Assembly (NCBI GenBank): GCA_023392515.1
Contig: JAEVYX010000016.1
Span: 1-28,896 of the forward strand
DNA length: 28,896 nt
Origin: Bacillota bacterium
Lineage (GTDB): Bacteria > Bacillota > Clostridia > Christensenellales > Aristaeellaceae
Direction: 5' to 3'
Below, piece by piece: positions 1 through 6,840 of this stretch (positions are counted from its first letter, which is position 1; every line of letters starts with the position of its first letter). The translations under genes and the position numbers were made by a program. Under the pieces are notes generated by a model that ran no database searches, had not been told where the DNA came from, and was given only the letters and a program-made list of their open reading frames with translations.

Positions 1-24
1 ACGGTTGGCAATTTCCACGTTCAT
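1..24 (-). CDS. N-terminal fragment of an unidentified gene, possibly an XRE-type regulator
   Basis: Only the first eight codons are in the window, reading MNVEIANR from an ATG at 24 down to the left edge. A purine-rich ribosome site (GGAAGGGAG) lies about nine bases upstream of the ATG, and a TATACT-like -10 box lies at 56-61 on the same strand without a good -35. The opening resembles many clostridial Cro/C1-type helix-turn-helix regulators, which often begin with this kind of short acidic segment followed by a helix. Eight residues cannot prove the family, so this is inference. That a gene starts here is better supported than what it encodes. Confidence 0.45.
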
Positions 25-135
25 AATAGGTACTCCCTTCCTCGTTATCGGGCTCAGTATATCGGTTTTTAACCCGGTTGCGCCACCTATTCTGCTTTTC
101 ATGCCCGCAACTTTTGGTTGCATTTCGATTAAAAT

Positions 136-471
136 TCAATTTTTGGGGTCTTTAAGCGAAAGCAAACTGGGAATGGGTACCCATACATGGCGTTTCATAT
201 CCACCCGCCCGCTTTGTAAAAAGGTAACGCCTTCCTTCTCCAATAAGGAGCGCTGTTCTATAAATCCGGGAGCGCAGTGCCCATCCCAAGTCACCACCCG
301 GTGGCAAGGGATATCGTAGCCATCCGGCACATGGCACATGGCTTGGCCGCAAAGGCGGGCGCCCCGGGGTATGCCCGCCAAAAAAGCCAGCTGGCCATAA
401 GTTGCTACACAGCCGGGCGGAATTTGGGCAGCTCAGGCATACATGCGCTCATACAGCTCAGCCCGCTTCAT
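136..471 (-). pseudogene. MGMT/alkyltransferase-like protein gene interrupted by an in-frame TGA
   Basis: The reading frame begins at an ATG at 471, preceded by a good GGAGG site, and encodes a short protein of the O6-alkylguanine-DNA alkyltransferase family, C-terminal DNA-binding/catalytic domain only (about 110 residues). It carries the PCHRVV active-site motif with the alkyl-accepting Cys, plus the family segments VATYGQLA and GRVDMKRHVW. The thirteenth codon is TGA (433-435), in frame between MKRAELYERMYA and AAQIPPG, and the frame is otherwise intact to the stop at 136. In relatives this position is usually hydrophobic, often Leu, so a TTA to TGA change would explain it. A TTG at 381 could restart translation but would lose the first strand and helix of the domain. 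With the Cys retained, the ancestor would be a true alkyl acceptor and not a Trp-type ATL protein. It is either a recent pseudogene or a base-call error. Confidence 0.75.
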
Positions 472-515
472 AAATCCTCCAGCCGGATGGAAATGGTAAA
501 TTGAGGCACATTTTC

Positions 516-544
516 ATTATATCCCATGAAACGCTTTCCGGCAA
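516..544 (-). promoter_or_regulatory. Promoter for the alkyltransferase-like gene
   Basis: On the minus strand, TTGCCG (539-544) and TATAAT (516-521) are separated by exactly 17 bases. The -10 is perfect and the -35 matches four of six positions. It sits about 45 bases upstream of the ATG at 471, so the interrupted gene still has its own promoter. Confidence 0.6.
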
Positions 545-552
545 GGCTGCGT

Positions 553-1890
553 TTACATCATGCCAGGCAGGCATTTTTTCCAGCTGCCGCGCTTATAGAA
601 CCAATAGGACAGGGCGGCTCCCAATACCCAACCCAAGGGCCAGGACATCCAGATTCCGGAGGAGCCATAAATGGGGGCCAGTACAAAGGCCAGCCCGACG
701 CGAAGGATCAAATCAGTAAAGGTTGCAGTCATAAAAGCGCCCATCGCGCCGGAGCCTCTCAGCACCCCGTCAGCAATCAGCTTGACAGCTATGGCCAGAT
801 AGAAAGGGGACACAATGGTCAGAAAAGAAATCCCCGCTTGAATGGCCTCCGATTCCTCCTGATTTAAAAAGATGCCGATCATTTGCTTTGGGGCCAGTTG
901 AAATAGAAGAATGGCGGGAACCACTACGCAGGCCGCCATGGAAAGCCCAGCCAATAAACCGGTCTTGACTCTGTCCGGTTTATTGGCCCCTATGTTTTGC
1001 GCGCTGAAGGCGCTGACGCCGTTGGACAGGGTGGAAAAGCTGGTAAGCGCAAAGGTGTTAAGCTTGATGGCGGCGGCATATCCCGCGATAACCGCAGAGC
1101 CAAAGGTGTTCACCAGCCCTTGAATCATGAGGTTGCCAACGGAGATAAAGCTTTGCTGTAAGATGCTGGGGATGGCGATCCGGCTGATGCGGCCCAGCAT
1201 ATGGCCGGAGAATATTTCGTACCGGTCTGTATGCGGAATTTTTTTAAGCCTTACAAACAGGGTAAAGGCGGCCATCAGAGATGCCGCGCCCTGACAGATG
1301 AACGTGGCCCATGCAACGCCGCCCACGCCCATGTGAAAGGCGGTAACGAACAGGATATCCAAAATGATATTGCTGACCGAGGAAGCAATGAGAAAGTATA
1401 AGGGCGTTTTGGAATCCCCCAGGGCATTGAATATGCCGGTTGAGATATTGTACAAAAACAAAAAGAACAGCCCGCCGATATAAACATTCAAATACAAGGC
1501 CGATTGATTGAATATGTTATCCGGCGTGCTCAGCATGCGGAGCATGGTTTGGCAATAATAAAGCCCTGCCCCGGTTAACAAAAGGCTCAGTGTAAGCACC
1601 GAAATAAGGCTTGTGGATATGGCCGATTTCACCTGCCTGAAATCCCTGGCACCAAACAGCTGGGATACGGTAACGGAGCAGCCGATATTGCAGCCGGTTG
1701 CAACTGCCATAAAAATCATGGTAACTGGATAGGATGCCCCTACTGCCGCAAGCCCTTCCTGGCCGATGAAGCGCCCGGCCACCACGCTGTCGGCTATGTT
1801 GTATAGCTGCTGAAACACAATGCTCAAAAGCATGGAAAGCGTGAAAAAAAGCAATTCCTTAGCGGCGGAACCCTTGGTCATATCATGCAT
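553..1890 (-). CDS. MATE family efflux transporter
   Basis: A 445-residue membrane protein of the multidrug and toxic compound extrusion family, expected to export cationic compounds or drugs in exchange for Na+ or H+. The N-terminus has the typical layout of this family: a short hydrophilic leader with MTKGSAAKELL, then a first helix and the FQQLYNIADSVVAGRFIG segment. The sequence contains about twelve hydrophobic helices arranged as two related halves, and the length is normal. I keep the ATG at 1890 because an AAGGGG site lies about eight bases before it. An internal ATG three codons later is also possible. The substrate cannot be told from sequence. It is followed by the alkyltransferase-like gene, which has its own promoter. 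Confidence 0.9.
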   Translation of the reverse strand: MHDMTKGSAAKELLFFTLSMLLSIVFQQLYNIADSVVAGRFIGQEGLAAVGASYPVTMIFMAVATGCNIGCSVTVSQLFGARDFRQVKSAISTSLISVLTLSLLLTGAGLYYCQTMLRMLSTPDNIFNQSALYLNVYIGGLFFLFLYNISTGIFNALGDSKTPLYFLIASSVSNIILDILFVTAFHMGVGGVAWATFICQGAASLMAAFTLFVRLKKIPHTDRYEIFSGHMLGRISRIAIPSILQQSFISVGNLMIQGLVNTFGSAVIAGYAAAIKLNTFALTSFSTLSNGVSAFSAQNIGANKPDRVKTGLLAGLSMAACVVVPAILLFQLAPKQMIGIFLNQEESEAIQAGISFLTIVSPFYLAIAVKLIADGVLRGSGAMGAFMTATFTDLILRVGLAFVLAPIYGSSGIWMSWPLGWVLGAALSYWFYKRGSWKKCLPGMM

Positions 1891-2032
1891 TGCATAAACC
1901 CCTTCAAACGATGGCTCGTCCTGATTATACCACCCAAGCTGGGGCTGTCAAAGCACAAAACATCAGGCCTTTTTTGTGCAGCATGGGCATTGAATCCATG
2001 CCGCCTTTTTAAATTTGTGAAAAAAAACCGGA

Positions 2033-3043
2033 TTATTGGGTATGCAGGCTGCGCCAGTGGGTGAGGCGGGCTTGCGTAATGCCATATTCCTCCTGAAAAA
2101 ACGTTTCGAAGGAGGCGTATCTTTCAAGAATCGCTTTGAATGCGCCCTGAATGAGGGACGGCGAAACGGTCATCATCATGCGGATAAGCTTTTCTGCGGG
2201 TTGGGAGATCCCCTCCGACAATAGCTTTGCGACCCTGCGCTGGTTGGCTTCTGCCCGGAATGCGGCGGATAAAAGGTAATCTTCCACAGCGGTTTCCGGG
2301 GAAACGCCCAGCGCCAATAAAAGAAGGGCACACCCAATGCCGGTACGGTCTTTTCCGGCGGAGCAATGCTGCAAAAGCGGTACGCCGCTTTCTTGATCAA
2401 GGGCGGAAAACATTCTCTGATACGCAGGGTTGTGGAAAGGCAGGGCTTCGTAAAACTCAGAAAACAGCGTAAACGCCGCCTCCACATCCGCATCGGAATC
2501 CACAAGCCGCAAGCGGGAGATCATATCCCCGTCCGCCAGCTGATTGAAGTCTTCTCTGCCAGGCAGCGCTGAAACCCATACATAGGCAGCTTCTCCGGGA
2601 AAGGAATCGGGGTGCCGGGTGATCTCGTCCTTGGAGCGGTAATCCAGCACCATCTGAAGGCCCAATCCGGCAAACACATCCTGCTCCCGGTCATTTATCC
2701 CTTTTACTACGCCGCTGCGAAAAAAGCGGCCCCATTTGACCCTTTTTCCCTCCTTAGTGGGATAACCGCCCAGGTCTCGGAAATTTTGTACCGCAGAAAC
2801 CTCGACGGCTCTGCTGGCGAAGCGCAGGGGCGCATCCCCCTGGGAGGGGACCGCAAAATAGAGACGGGACCCGGGGCAGGGAGAGGAGATGCAGGTTTCA
2901 CGTTCTGTAAGGGCGCAGAGGGGTTCAAGGCTGCCTTCAGGCGATTGGGAATAATAAAGGGTTGCCCCGATAAGGCTTTGGGGAACAAGGATAGAATACC
3001 CTTGGCCATCCCACTGGACGGACAATGTGCTTTCATCAATCAT
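2033..3043 (-). CDS. Tyrosine/serine protein phosphatase family (Y_phosphatase3-like)
   Basis: A 336-residue protein with the dual-specificity phosphatase loop HCSAGKDRTG at residues 226-235, giving a Cys227 nucleophile and Arg233. The segment NFRDLGGYPT near residue 87 and RFFRSG near 106 are hallmarks of the bacterial Tyr/Ser phosphatase group that includes secreted and phosphoinositide-acting enzymes. Residues 1 to about 80 form an extra N-terminal beta-rich region that I cannot name. There is no signal peptide, so it should be cytoplasmic. The start is fixed by an AAAGGAG site that overlaps the stop of the upstream AraC gene, so the two are co-transcribed. Its substrate, protein or phospho-sugar or lipid, cannot be told. 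The link to the AraC/sugar module suggests a role in carbohydrate use, which is inference. Confidence 0.85.
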   Translation of the reverse strand: MIDESTLSVQWDGQGYSILVPQSLIGATLYYSQSPEGSLEPLCALTERETCISSPCPGSRLYFAVPSQGDAPLRFASRAVEVSAVQNFRDLGGYPTKEGKRVKWGRFFRSGVVKGINDREQDVFAGLGLQMVLDYRSKDEITRHPDSFPGEAAYVWVSALPGREDFNQLADGDMISRLRLVDSDADVEAAFTLFSEFYEALPFHNPAYQRMFSALDQESGVPLLQHCSAGKDRTGIGCALLLLALGVSPETAVEDYLLSAAFRAEANQRRVAKLLSEGISQPAEKLIRMMMTVSPSLIQGAFKAILERYASFETFFQEEYGITQARLTHWRSLHTQ

Positions 3044-3055
3044 GAGTTTTCTCCT

Positions 3056-3898
3056 TTATTGCTTCAGCGGGTTTTCAAGCGGGCCGCAGTCAGCGGGGAG
3101 TGGAAATCCGGGCCTGCCTGAACTTTTAACATACTGGCCGGGCGTGATGCCGTAACACTGCCTGAAAGCCCGGTAAAACGTTCGGATGCATTCAAAACCG
3201 GTGGTCATGGATATCTCAAGCTGGCTCAAGTCGCTTTCCATCAGGAGCCGGGCCGCCTGCCTGCAGCGCAAGCTGTTCACATATTCCGTTAAGGTGCACC
3301 CAAAATTATCACGAAAGAGGTGAGACAGGCGGCTTCGGCTGTATCCGAAATGGCGGGCCAGTTTTTCCATGCTCAAGGGGGAGGCGTAGTTTTGATTCAA
3401 GTACAGCAATACATTCTGCGTAAGGCCCAGGGGCGCTTTGCTCCGTGCGTCACAAAGGCCCACCCGGTCTATCAGGATGCCCAGGAGCATCTGGCTGAAT
3501 CCTTGCTTTGCTTCGCTACCCAAGGCTTCCCAGTTTTTATACATCAGGGGAATCAGAGCGGACATTTCCCCCCATTCATCCTCATAAATGGGGTTTGAGA
3601 AGCATTTTCCATCCAGCTGCTTGTACATGGCCGGTACGAAGGAAAGGGGAATGATCAATATGATTACATCTGATGTTTTTTCCGTAAAATACCGGTGAAC
3701 CGTATAGCCGGAGGCGATGAGCAGGCAGCCCTTTTGCGCATCATACCGCTGGCCGTCCAAAATGGCGCTCATGACGCCATCCACCACATAAACCAATTCA
3801 ATACTGGAATGAAAATGGGCCATGCATTCATTGTCTTGTGAACGGAAGCAATACGTTTGGGCCATATCATCCCGGTAATGCTCATAAATTTCAGGCAT
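3056..3898 (-). CDS. AraC family transcriptional regulator
   Basis: About 280 residues: an N-terminal cupin-like sensing domain (with HFHSSIELVYVVDG-type strands) and a C-terminal AraC double helix-turn-helix from roughly residue 170, including GYSRSRLSHLFRDNFG and FYRAFRQCYGITPGQYV. I choose the ATG at 3898 over one at 3925 because a GGGGGG site lies nine bases before it and nothing resembling a site precedes the longer form. The gene is divergent from the Gfo/Idh dehydrogenase and isomerase genes, the usual arrangement for a regulator of a sugar or polyol operon. The shared intergenic region contains repeated TTTTGTCA boxes. The ligand is unknown, probably the sugar handled by the neighbouring enzymes. 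Confidence 0.9.
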   Translation of the reverse strand: MPEIYEHYRDDMAQTYCFRSQDNECMAHFHSSIELVYVVDGVMSAILDGQRYDAQKGCLLIASGYTVHRYFTEKTSDVIILIIPLSFVPAMYKQLDGKCFSNPIYEDEWGEMSALIPLMYKNWEALGSEAKQGFSQMLLGILIDRVGLCDARSKAPLGLTQNVLLYLNQNYASPLSMEKLARHFGYSRSRLSHLFRDNFGCTLTEYVNSLRCRQAARLLMESDLSQLEISMTTGFECIRTFYRAFRQCYGITPGQYVKSSGRPGFPLPADCGPLENPLKQ

Positions 3899-3923
3899 AC
3901 GAATATACCCCCCGGAGCAGCAC

Positions 3924-3958
3924 ATTTTGTCACTATTTTGTCATTCCGTGTCATGACA
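3924..3958. promoter_or_regulatory. Candidate AraC operator: direct TTTTGTCA repeats plus a palindrome
   Basis: ATTTTGTCA occurs at 3924-3932 and again at 3935-3943, eleven bases apart (one helical turn). It is followed by the palindrome TGTCATGACA at 3949-3958. Direct repeats one turn apart between a divergent AraC gene and its target fit how AraC-type dimers bind. The second repeat overlaps the -35 of the plus-strand promoter. Binding itself is inferred. Confidence 0.5.
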
Positions 3959-3966
3959 AGTATATC
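3938..3966 (+). promoter_or_regulatory. Promoter for the dehydrogenase/isomerase operon
   Basis: TTGTCA (3938-3943) and TATATC (3961-3966) are spaced by 17 bases. The -35 matches five of six and the -10 four of six. It lies about 70 bases before the ATG at 4034. The -35 falls inside the TTTTGTCA repeat, as expected for an activator-dependent promoter. Confidence 0.5.
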
Positions 3967-4033
3967 ATAGATGCGTTACAATGAAAATATCAGGCATGCT
4001 GGAACATGCCTATCAGGAAAGGAATGCAAAGGT

Positions 4034-5122
4034 ATGAATAAGGTTCGCGTCGGCATCATCGGCTGTGGCGGCATTGCCAATGGCAAGCATATGCCCAGCC
4101 TGCATAAGCTTCCCCATGTGGAAATGGTTGCATTTTGTGACATTGTTGAGGAGCGGGCACAGAAGGCGGCTAAGGAATACGGCACCGCCGATGCAAAGGT
4201 GTTTACCGATTATCAGGAACTCTTAAAGATGAAGCTGGACGTGGTTCATGTGTTAACGCCGAACTGGAACCATGCGCCCATCACCATTGCGGCCCTGGAA
4301 GCAGGGTCCCACGTAATGTGCGAAAAGCCTATGGCCAAGACATCCAAAGAGGCAAAGGATATGCTGGATGCCGCCAAGCGCATCGGCAAAAAGCTGACCA
4401 TCGGCTATCAAAACAGGTTCCGCCCCGACAGCCTATACCTAAAAAAGACTTGCGATCAGGGGGAACTGGGCGAGGTGTATTACGCAAGGGCGCTGGCCAT
4501 CCGCCGCCGGGCCGTGCCCACCTGGGGCGTGTTTCTGGATGAGGAAAAGCAGGGCGGCGGCCCGCTCATCGATATCGGAACCCATGCCTTGGATCTGACG
4601 CTGTGGTGCATGAACAACTATGAGCCTGAAATGGTAGTGGGTACCACATACCGCAAGCTGGCGCCCAAGCCCAATTCCGCCAACGCCTGGGGCCCCTGGG
4701 ACCCGGAAAAGTTTACGGTGGAGGATGCCGCCTTTGGATTTGTGCGCATGAAAAACGGGGCGACCATTTCTCTGGAGTCGTCCTGGGCGCTGAACAGCCT
4801 GTTTGTCCATGAAGCGAAAACCATCCTGTGCGGCACCGAGGGCGGTGCGGACATGATGGGCGAAAACAACGCCCTGCGCATCAACGGCGAAAAGTATGGT
4901 AAAACCTTTATTACCGTACCTGACCTGGATGCCGGCGGAGTGGCCTTTTATGACGGCACCACCGAATCGCCCGCCGACCTGGAAGCGAAAATGTGGATCG
5001 ACTATGTGCTGGATGATACGAAGCCCCTTTTGGTAAAACCTGAGGAAGCTTTGATCGTGACCAGAATCCTGGAAGCTATTTATGAATCTGCAAAGAGCGG
5101 CAAGCCTGTGTATTTTGACTGA
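4034..5122 (+). CDS. Gfo/Idh/MocA family NAD(P)-dependent oxidoreductase
   Basis: A 362-residue dehydrogenase. The Rossmann dinucleotide fold opens with VGIIGCGGIA at residues 6-15. The family EKPMA motif is at 97-101, whose Lys helps bind the cofactor and catalyse. GGGPLIDIGTHALD at about 174-187 supplies the Asp180/His184 active-site pair. These enzymes oxidise or reduce sugars, inositols or their derivatives. The ATG at 4034 is chosen because AGGAAAGG precedes it and the Rossmann strand starts at once, whereas an upstream ATG at 3971 lies next to the promoter. Eighteen bases separate its stop from the isomerase gene. The pair resembles inositol or rare-sugar catabolic sets, but the exact substrate cannot be assigned. 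Confidence 0.92.
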   Translation: MNKVRVGIIGCGGIANGKHMPSLHKLPHVEMVAFCDIVEERAQKAAKEYGTADAKVFTDYQELLKMKLDVVHVLTPNWNHAPITIAALEAGSHVMCEKPMAKTSKEAKDMLDAAKRIGKKLTIGYQNRFRPDSLYLKKTCDQGELGEVYYARALAIRRRAVPTWGVFLDEEKQGGGPLIDIGTHALDLTLWCMNNYEPEMVVGTTYRKLAPKPNSANAWGPWDPEKFTVEDAAFGFVRMKNGATISLESSWALNSLFVHEAKTILCGTEGGADMMGENNALRINGEKYGKTFITVPDLDAGGVAFYDGTTESPADLEAKMWIDYVLDDTKPLLVKPEEALIVTRILEAIYESAKSGKPVYFD

Positions 5123-5140
5123 TACAGGAGGTATACAAAA

Positions 5141-5953
5141 GTGAAGCTTCCGGTCGCGTATCAACTGTATTCCGCACGGGAAGACGCGGAAAAGGATTTG
5201 CAGGGCGTATTGAAAAGCCTGAAAGACATGGACTATGACGGGGTGGAATTTGCCGGGTTCTACGGCTATTCCGCACAGGAGATAAAAAGCCTGCTGGAGC
5301 AGTATGGGCTGAAGGCCGTCTCCAGCCATGTGGCTGTTTCCCTTATCATGGAAGATATGTTTGGGGTGATCTCCTATCATCAAAAGATTGGATGCCCTTA
5401 TATCGCCGTGCCCTACCTGGAGGAAAGAGACCGCCCGGGTTCGGAAAGGTTTTCGGGGATGGTTAGGCTGATTGGAACGTTCGGCAGACTGTGCAGGGAA
5501 ACGGGCATTCAGCTCCTGTACCATAACCATGACTTTGAATTTGTTCCCCTGTCCGGGCAGTATGCGCTGGATTTCCTTTATGGCGTGCTGCCCCCGGACA
5601 TCCTCCAGGCCGAAATCGATACCTGCTGGGTGAAATATTCCGGGATCGACCCCGCCGGTTATGTCCGCAAGTATGCAGGGCGCTGCCCAGTGCTACACCT
5701 GAAGGATTATGAGGGATACAGGGATGGTAAAACACCCTACGCGCTCATACAGGGCGGCAGCGAAGCGGATCAGGGCGCTGCCTTCTCCTTTAAGCCCTTG
5801 GGAATGGGTTGTCAGAATATTCCCAATGTTGTGTCGGCGGCGCTGGACAGCGGCGTAAAATGGCTGGTGGTGGAACAGGATGAATCTCCGGACCGGCCTA
5901 GCCTGGTGGCTGCCCGCCTGAGCCGGGAGTATCTTAAAACAATCGGGCAGTAA
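5141..5953 (+). CDS. Sugar phosphate isomerase/epimerase, TIM-barrel (IolE/AP endonuclease 2 family)
   Basis: A 270-residue xylose-isomerase-like TIM barrel. Likely metal ligands are spread over the barrel: HNHDFEF at 128-134, EIDTCW near 158-163 (Glu158, Asp160), LHLKD at 185-189, and VVEQDES with Glu245 near the C-terminus. Members isomerise, epimerise or dehydrate keto-sugars and inosose. The start is GTG, fixed by an ACAGGAGG site eight bases upstream. It is co-transcribed with the dehydrogenase, and the two probably act in sequence on one sugar or polyol under the AraC regulator. No transporter for the substrate is in the window. Confidence 0.9.
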   Translation: MKLPVAYQLYSAREDAEKDLQGVLKSLKDMDYDGVEFAGFYGYSAQEIKSLLEQYGLKAVSSHVAVSLIMEDMFGVISYHQKIGCPYIAVPYLEERDRPGSERFSGMVRLIGTFGRLCRETGIQLLYHNHDFEFVPLSGQYALDFLYGVLPPDILQAEIDTCWVKYSGIDPAGYVRKYAGRCPVLHLKDYEGYRDGKTPYALIQGGSEADQGAAFSFKPLGMGCQNIPNVVSAALDSGVKWLVVEQDESPDRPSLVAARLSREYLKTIGQ

Positions 5954-5960
5954 GCATACG

Positions 5961-6073
5961 TTAGGGGCTCCGCCCCTAAGACCCCGCTGAAGGGATTTCA
6001 TCCCTTCAGAATCCCTGCACTTGGGATTGGAAAGGAGGTTGCCTTTCCATGAGGGCTTAGGAGAGCGGAGCCC
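5961..6073. repeat. Structured repeat-like element: four consecutive hairpins within an inverted-repeat boundary
   Basis: Directly after the isomerase gene, four stem-loops lie in a row: 5961-5979 (TTAGGGGC/GCCCCTAA), 5987-6009 (CTGAAGGGA/TCCCTTCAG), 6010-6028 (AATCCC/GGGATT) and 6029-6048 (GGAAAGG/CCTTTCC). The outer ends GGGCTCCGC (5965-5973) and GCGGAGCCC (6065-6073) are exact inverted complements, so the whole can fold as a cloverleaf. It has no open reading frame. GGGGCTCCGCCCC modules of this kind resemble REP/MITE-like dispersed repeats in clostridial genomes. It may also end transcription of the sugar operon. Its copy number cannot be judged from one window. Confidence 0.65.
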
Positions 6074-6093
6074 AGTTTTTTATGCTTCTTTAT

Positions 6094-6127
6094 ATAAAAA
6101 AATCACCCACGGCAGCGCCGAGGGTGA
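6094..6127 (-). terminator. Rho-independent terminator of the peptidase/acetyltransferase operon
   Basis: On the minus strand, TCACCC-t-CGGC, a three-base loop, GCCG-t-GGGTGA form a near-perfect stem followed by seven T residues. It lies about 40 bases past the acetyltransferase stop, the right place and orientation for that operon. Confidence 0.85.
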
Positions 6128-6165
6128 AAAGGGATTTTCATGAGGACAGCCCTTGATTGGAGAAG

Positions 6166-6825
6166 CTAGGGGGCGACGCCCCCTACCGCAGTTCCGGCTT
6201 CCCGGGTCATGCAATATTGCTTGAGGCCAAGCTGGTTTTGGAAGGTTGTAAACAACTGGAAACCATAATGCTGATACATAGGGATATTTTTTTCGTTATG
6301 GGTTTCCAGGGTGGTCAAAAGCCCTTTTTGATCGGCGTACTGCAAAACAGGCAGCATGATCCGGTGTGCCATACCGGTGCCCCTTGCTTGGGGACGCACG
6401 GCAAAATAGATGATGTGCATATGTTCCTTGCGGTGCAGTTCCCGCGTCCAGGTAGCGTTCAGATATTTGCGGCCCATGATGAAGTGCCACAGGGTTTTGA
6501 GTGAACTATCATCCTTAATAAGGGACAGCTGGGTTTTTAGGGCATAAAAGGTCTCGACAGAGTAATACTTCAGCAAATTGTACGGTTCCGAATCATCGTC
6601 CACGATGATCAGGCCGTTCACGTCAGGGCTGTCGGCATAGGCATCGCCATTTTCCAGCAGCTCGCCCGCATCGCAGGCGAATACCTCCGGCAGTGTCTTT
6701 TCCCGCAGGCTTTCCTGCGGGATCAGCTTATGATACAGCGGGTCATCCCGAAAGCATTCCAAAAGGATGCGTGCCACCTTGGGCGCGTCCGTCCTTTGTA
6801 AATGGGTAAGTTGATCGATACGCAT
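6166..6825 (-). CDS. GNAT family N-acetyltransferase
   Basis: A 219-residue acetyl-CoA-dependent acetyltransferase. The acetyl-CoA pyrophosphate-binding motif A is FAVRPQARGTGMAHR at about 141-155, and the C-terminal signature NIPMYQHYGF is at about 180-189. The acceptor is unknown. The ATG at 6825 has a GGGGGA site eight bases upstream and lies 15 bases after the peptidase stop, so the two are one operon. The last codons and stop lie inside a GGGGGC/GCCCCC hairpin (about 6168-6183), giving a GGVAP tail. This suggests that the 3' end was altered by a REP-like sequence. Confidence 0.88.
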   Translation of the reverse strand: MRIDQLTHLQRTDAPKVARILLECFRDDPLYHKLIPQESLREKTLPEVFACDAGELLENGDAYADSPDVNGLIIVDDDSEPYNLLKYYSVETFYALKTQLSLIKDDSSLKTLWHFIMGRKYLNATWTRELHRKEHMHIIYFAVRPQARGTGMAHRIMLPVLQYADQKGLLTTLETHNEKNIPMYQHYGFQLFTTFQNQLGLKQYCMTREAGTAVGGVAP

Positions 6826-6840
6826 GATCGATTCCCCCGG

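Noticed and set aside
433..435. TGA in the alkyltransferase-like gene as a selenocysteine codon
   Set aside because: The position is not a Cys site in the family, and I see no clear bacterial SECIS hairpin immediately downstream. Other genes in the window use TGA as a stop.
2000..2030. GCATGG/CCATGC hairpin with a T run on the plus strand past the phosphatase gene
   Set aside because: The only nearby genes are on the minus strand, where the stem is followed by GCACAAAAAAGG and no T run. It is not a convincing terminator for either.
4439..5530. Long minus-strand open frame of 363 codons
   Set aside because: It lies antisense to the dehydrogenase and isomerase genes. It has no family motif and no good ribosome site, and reflects their codon bias.
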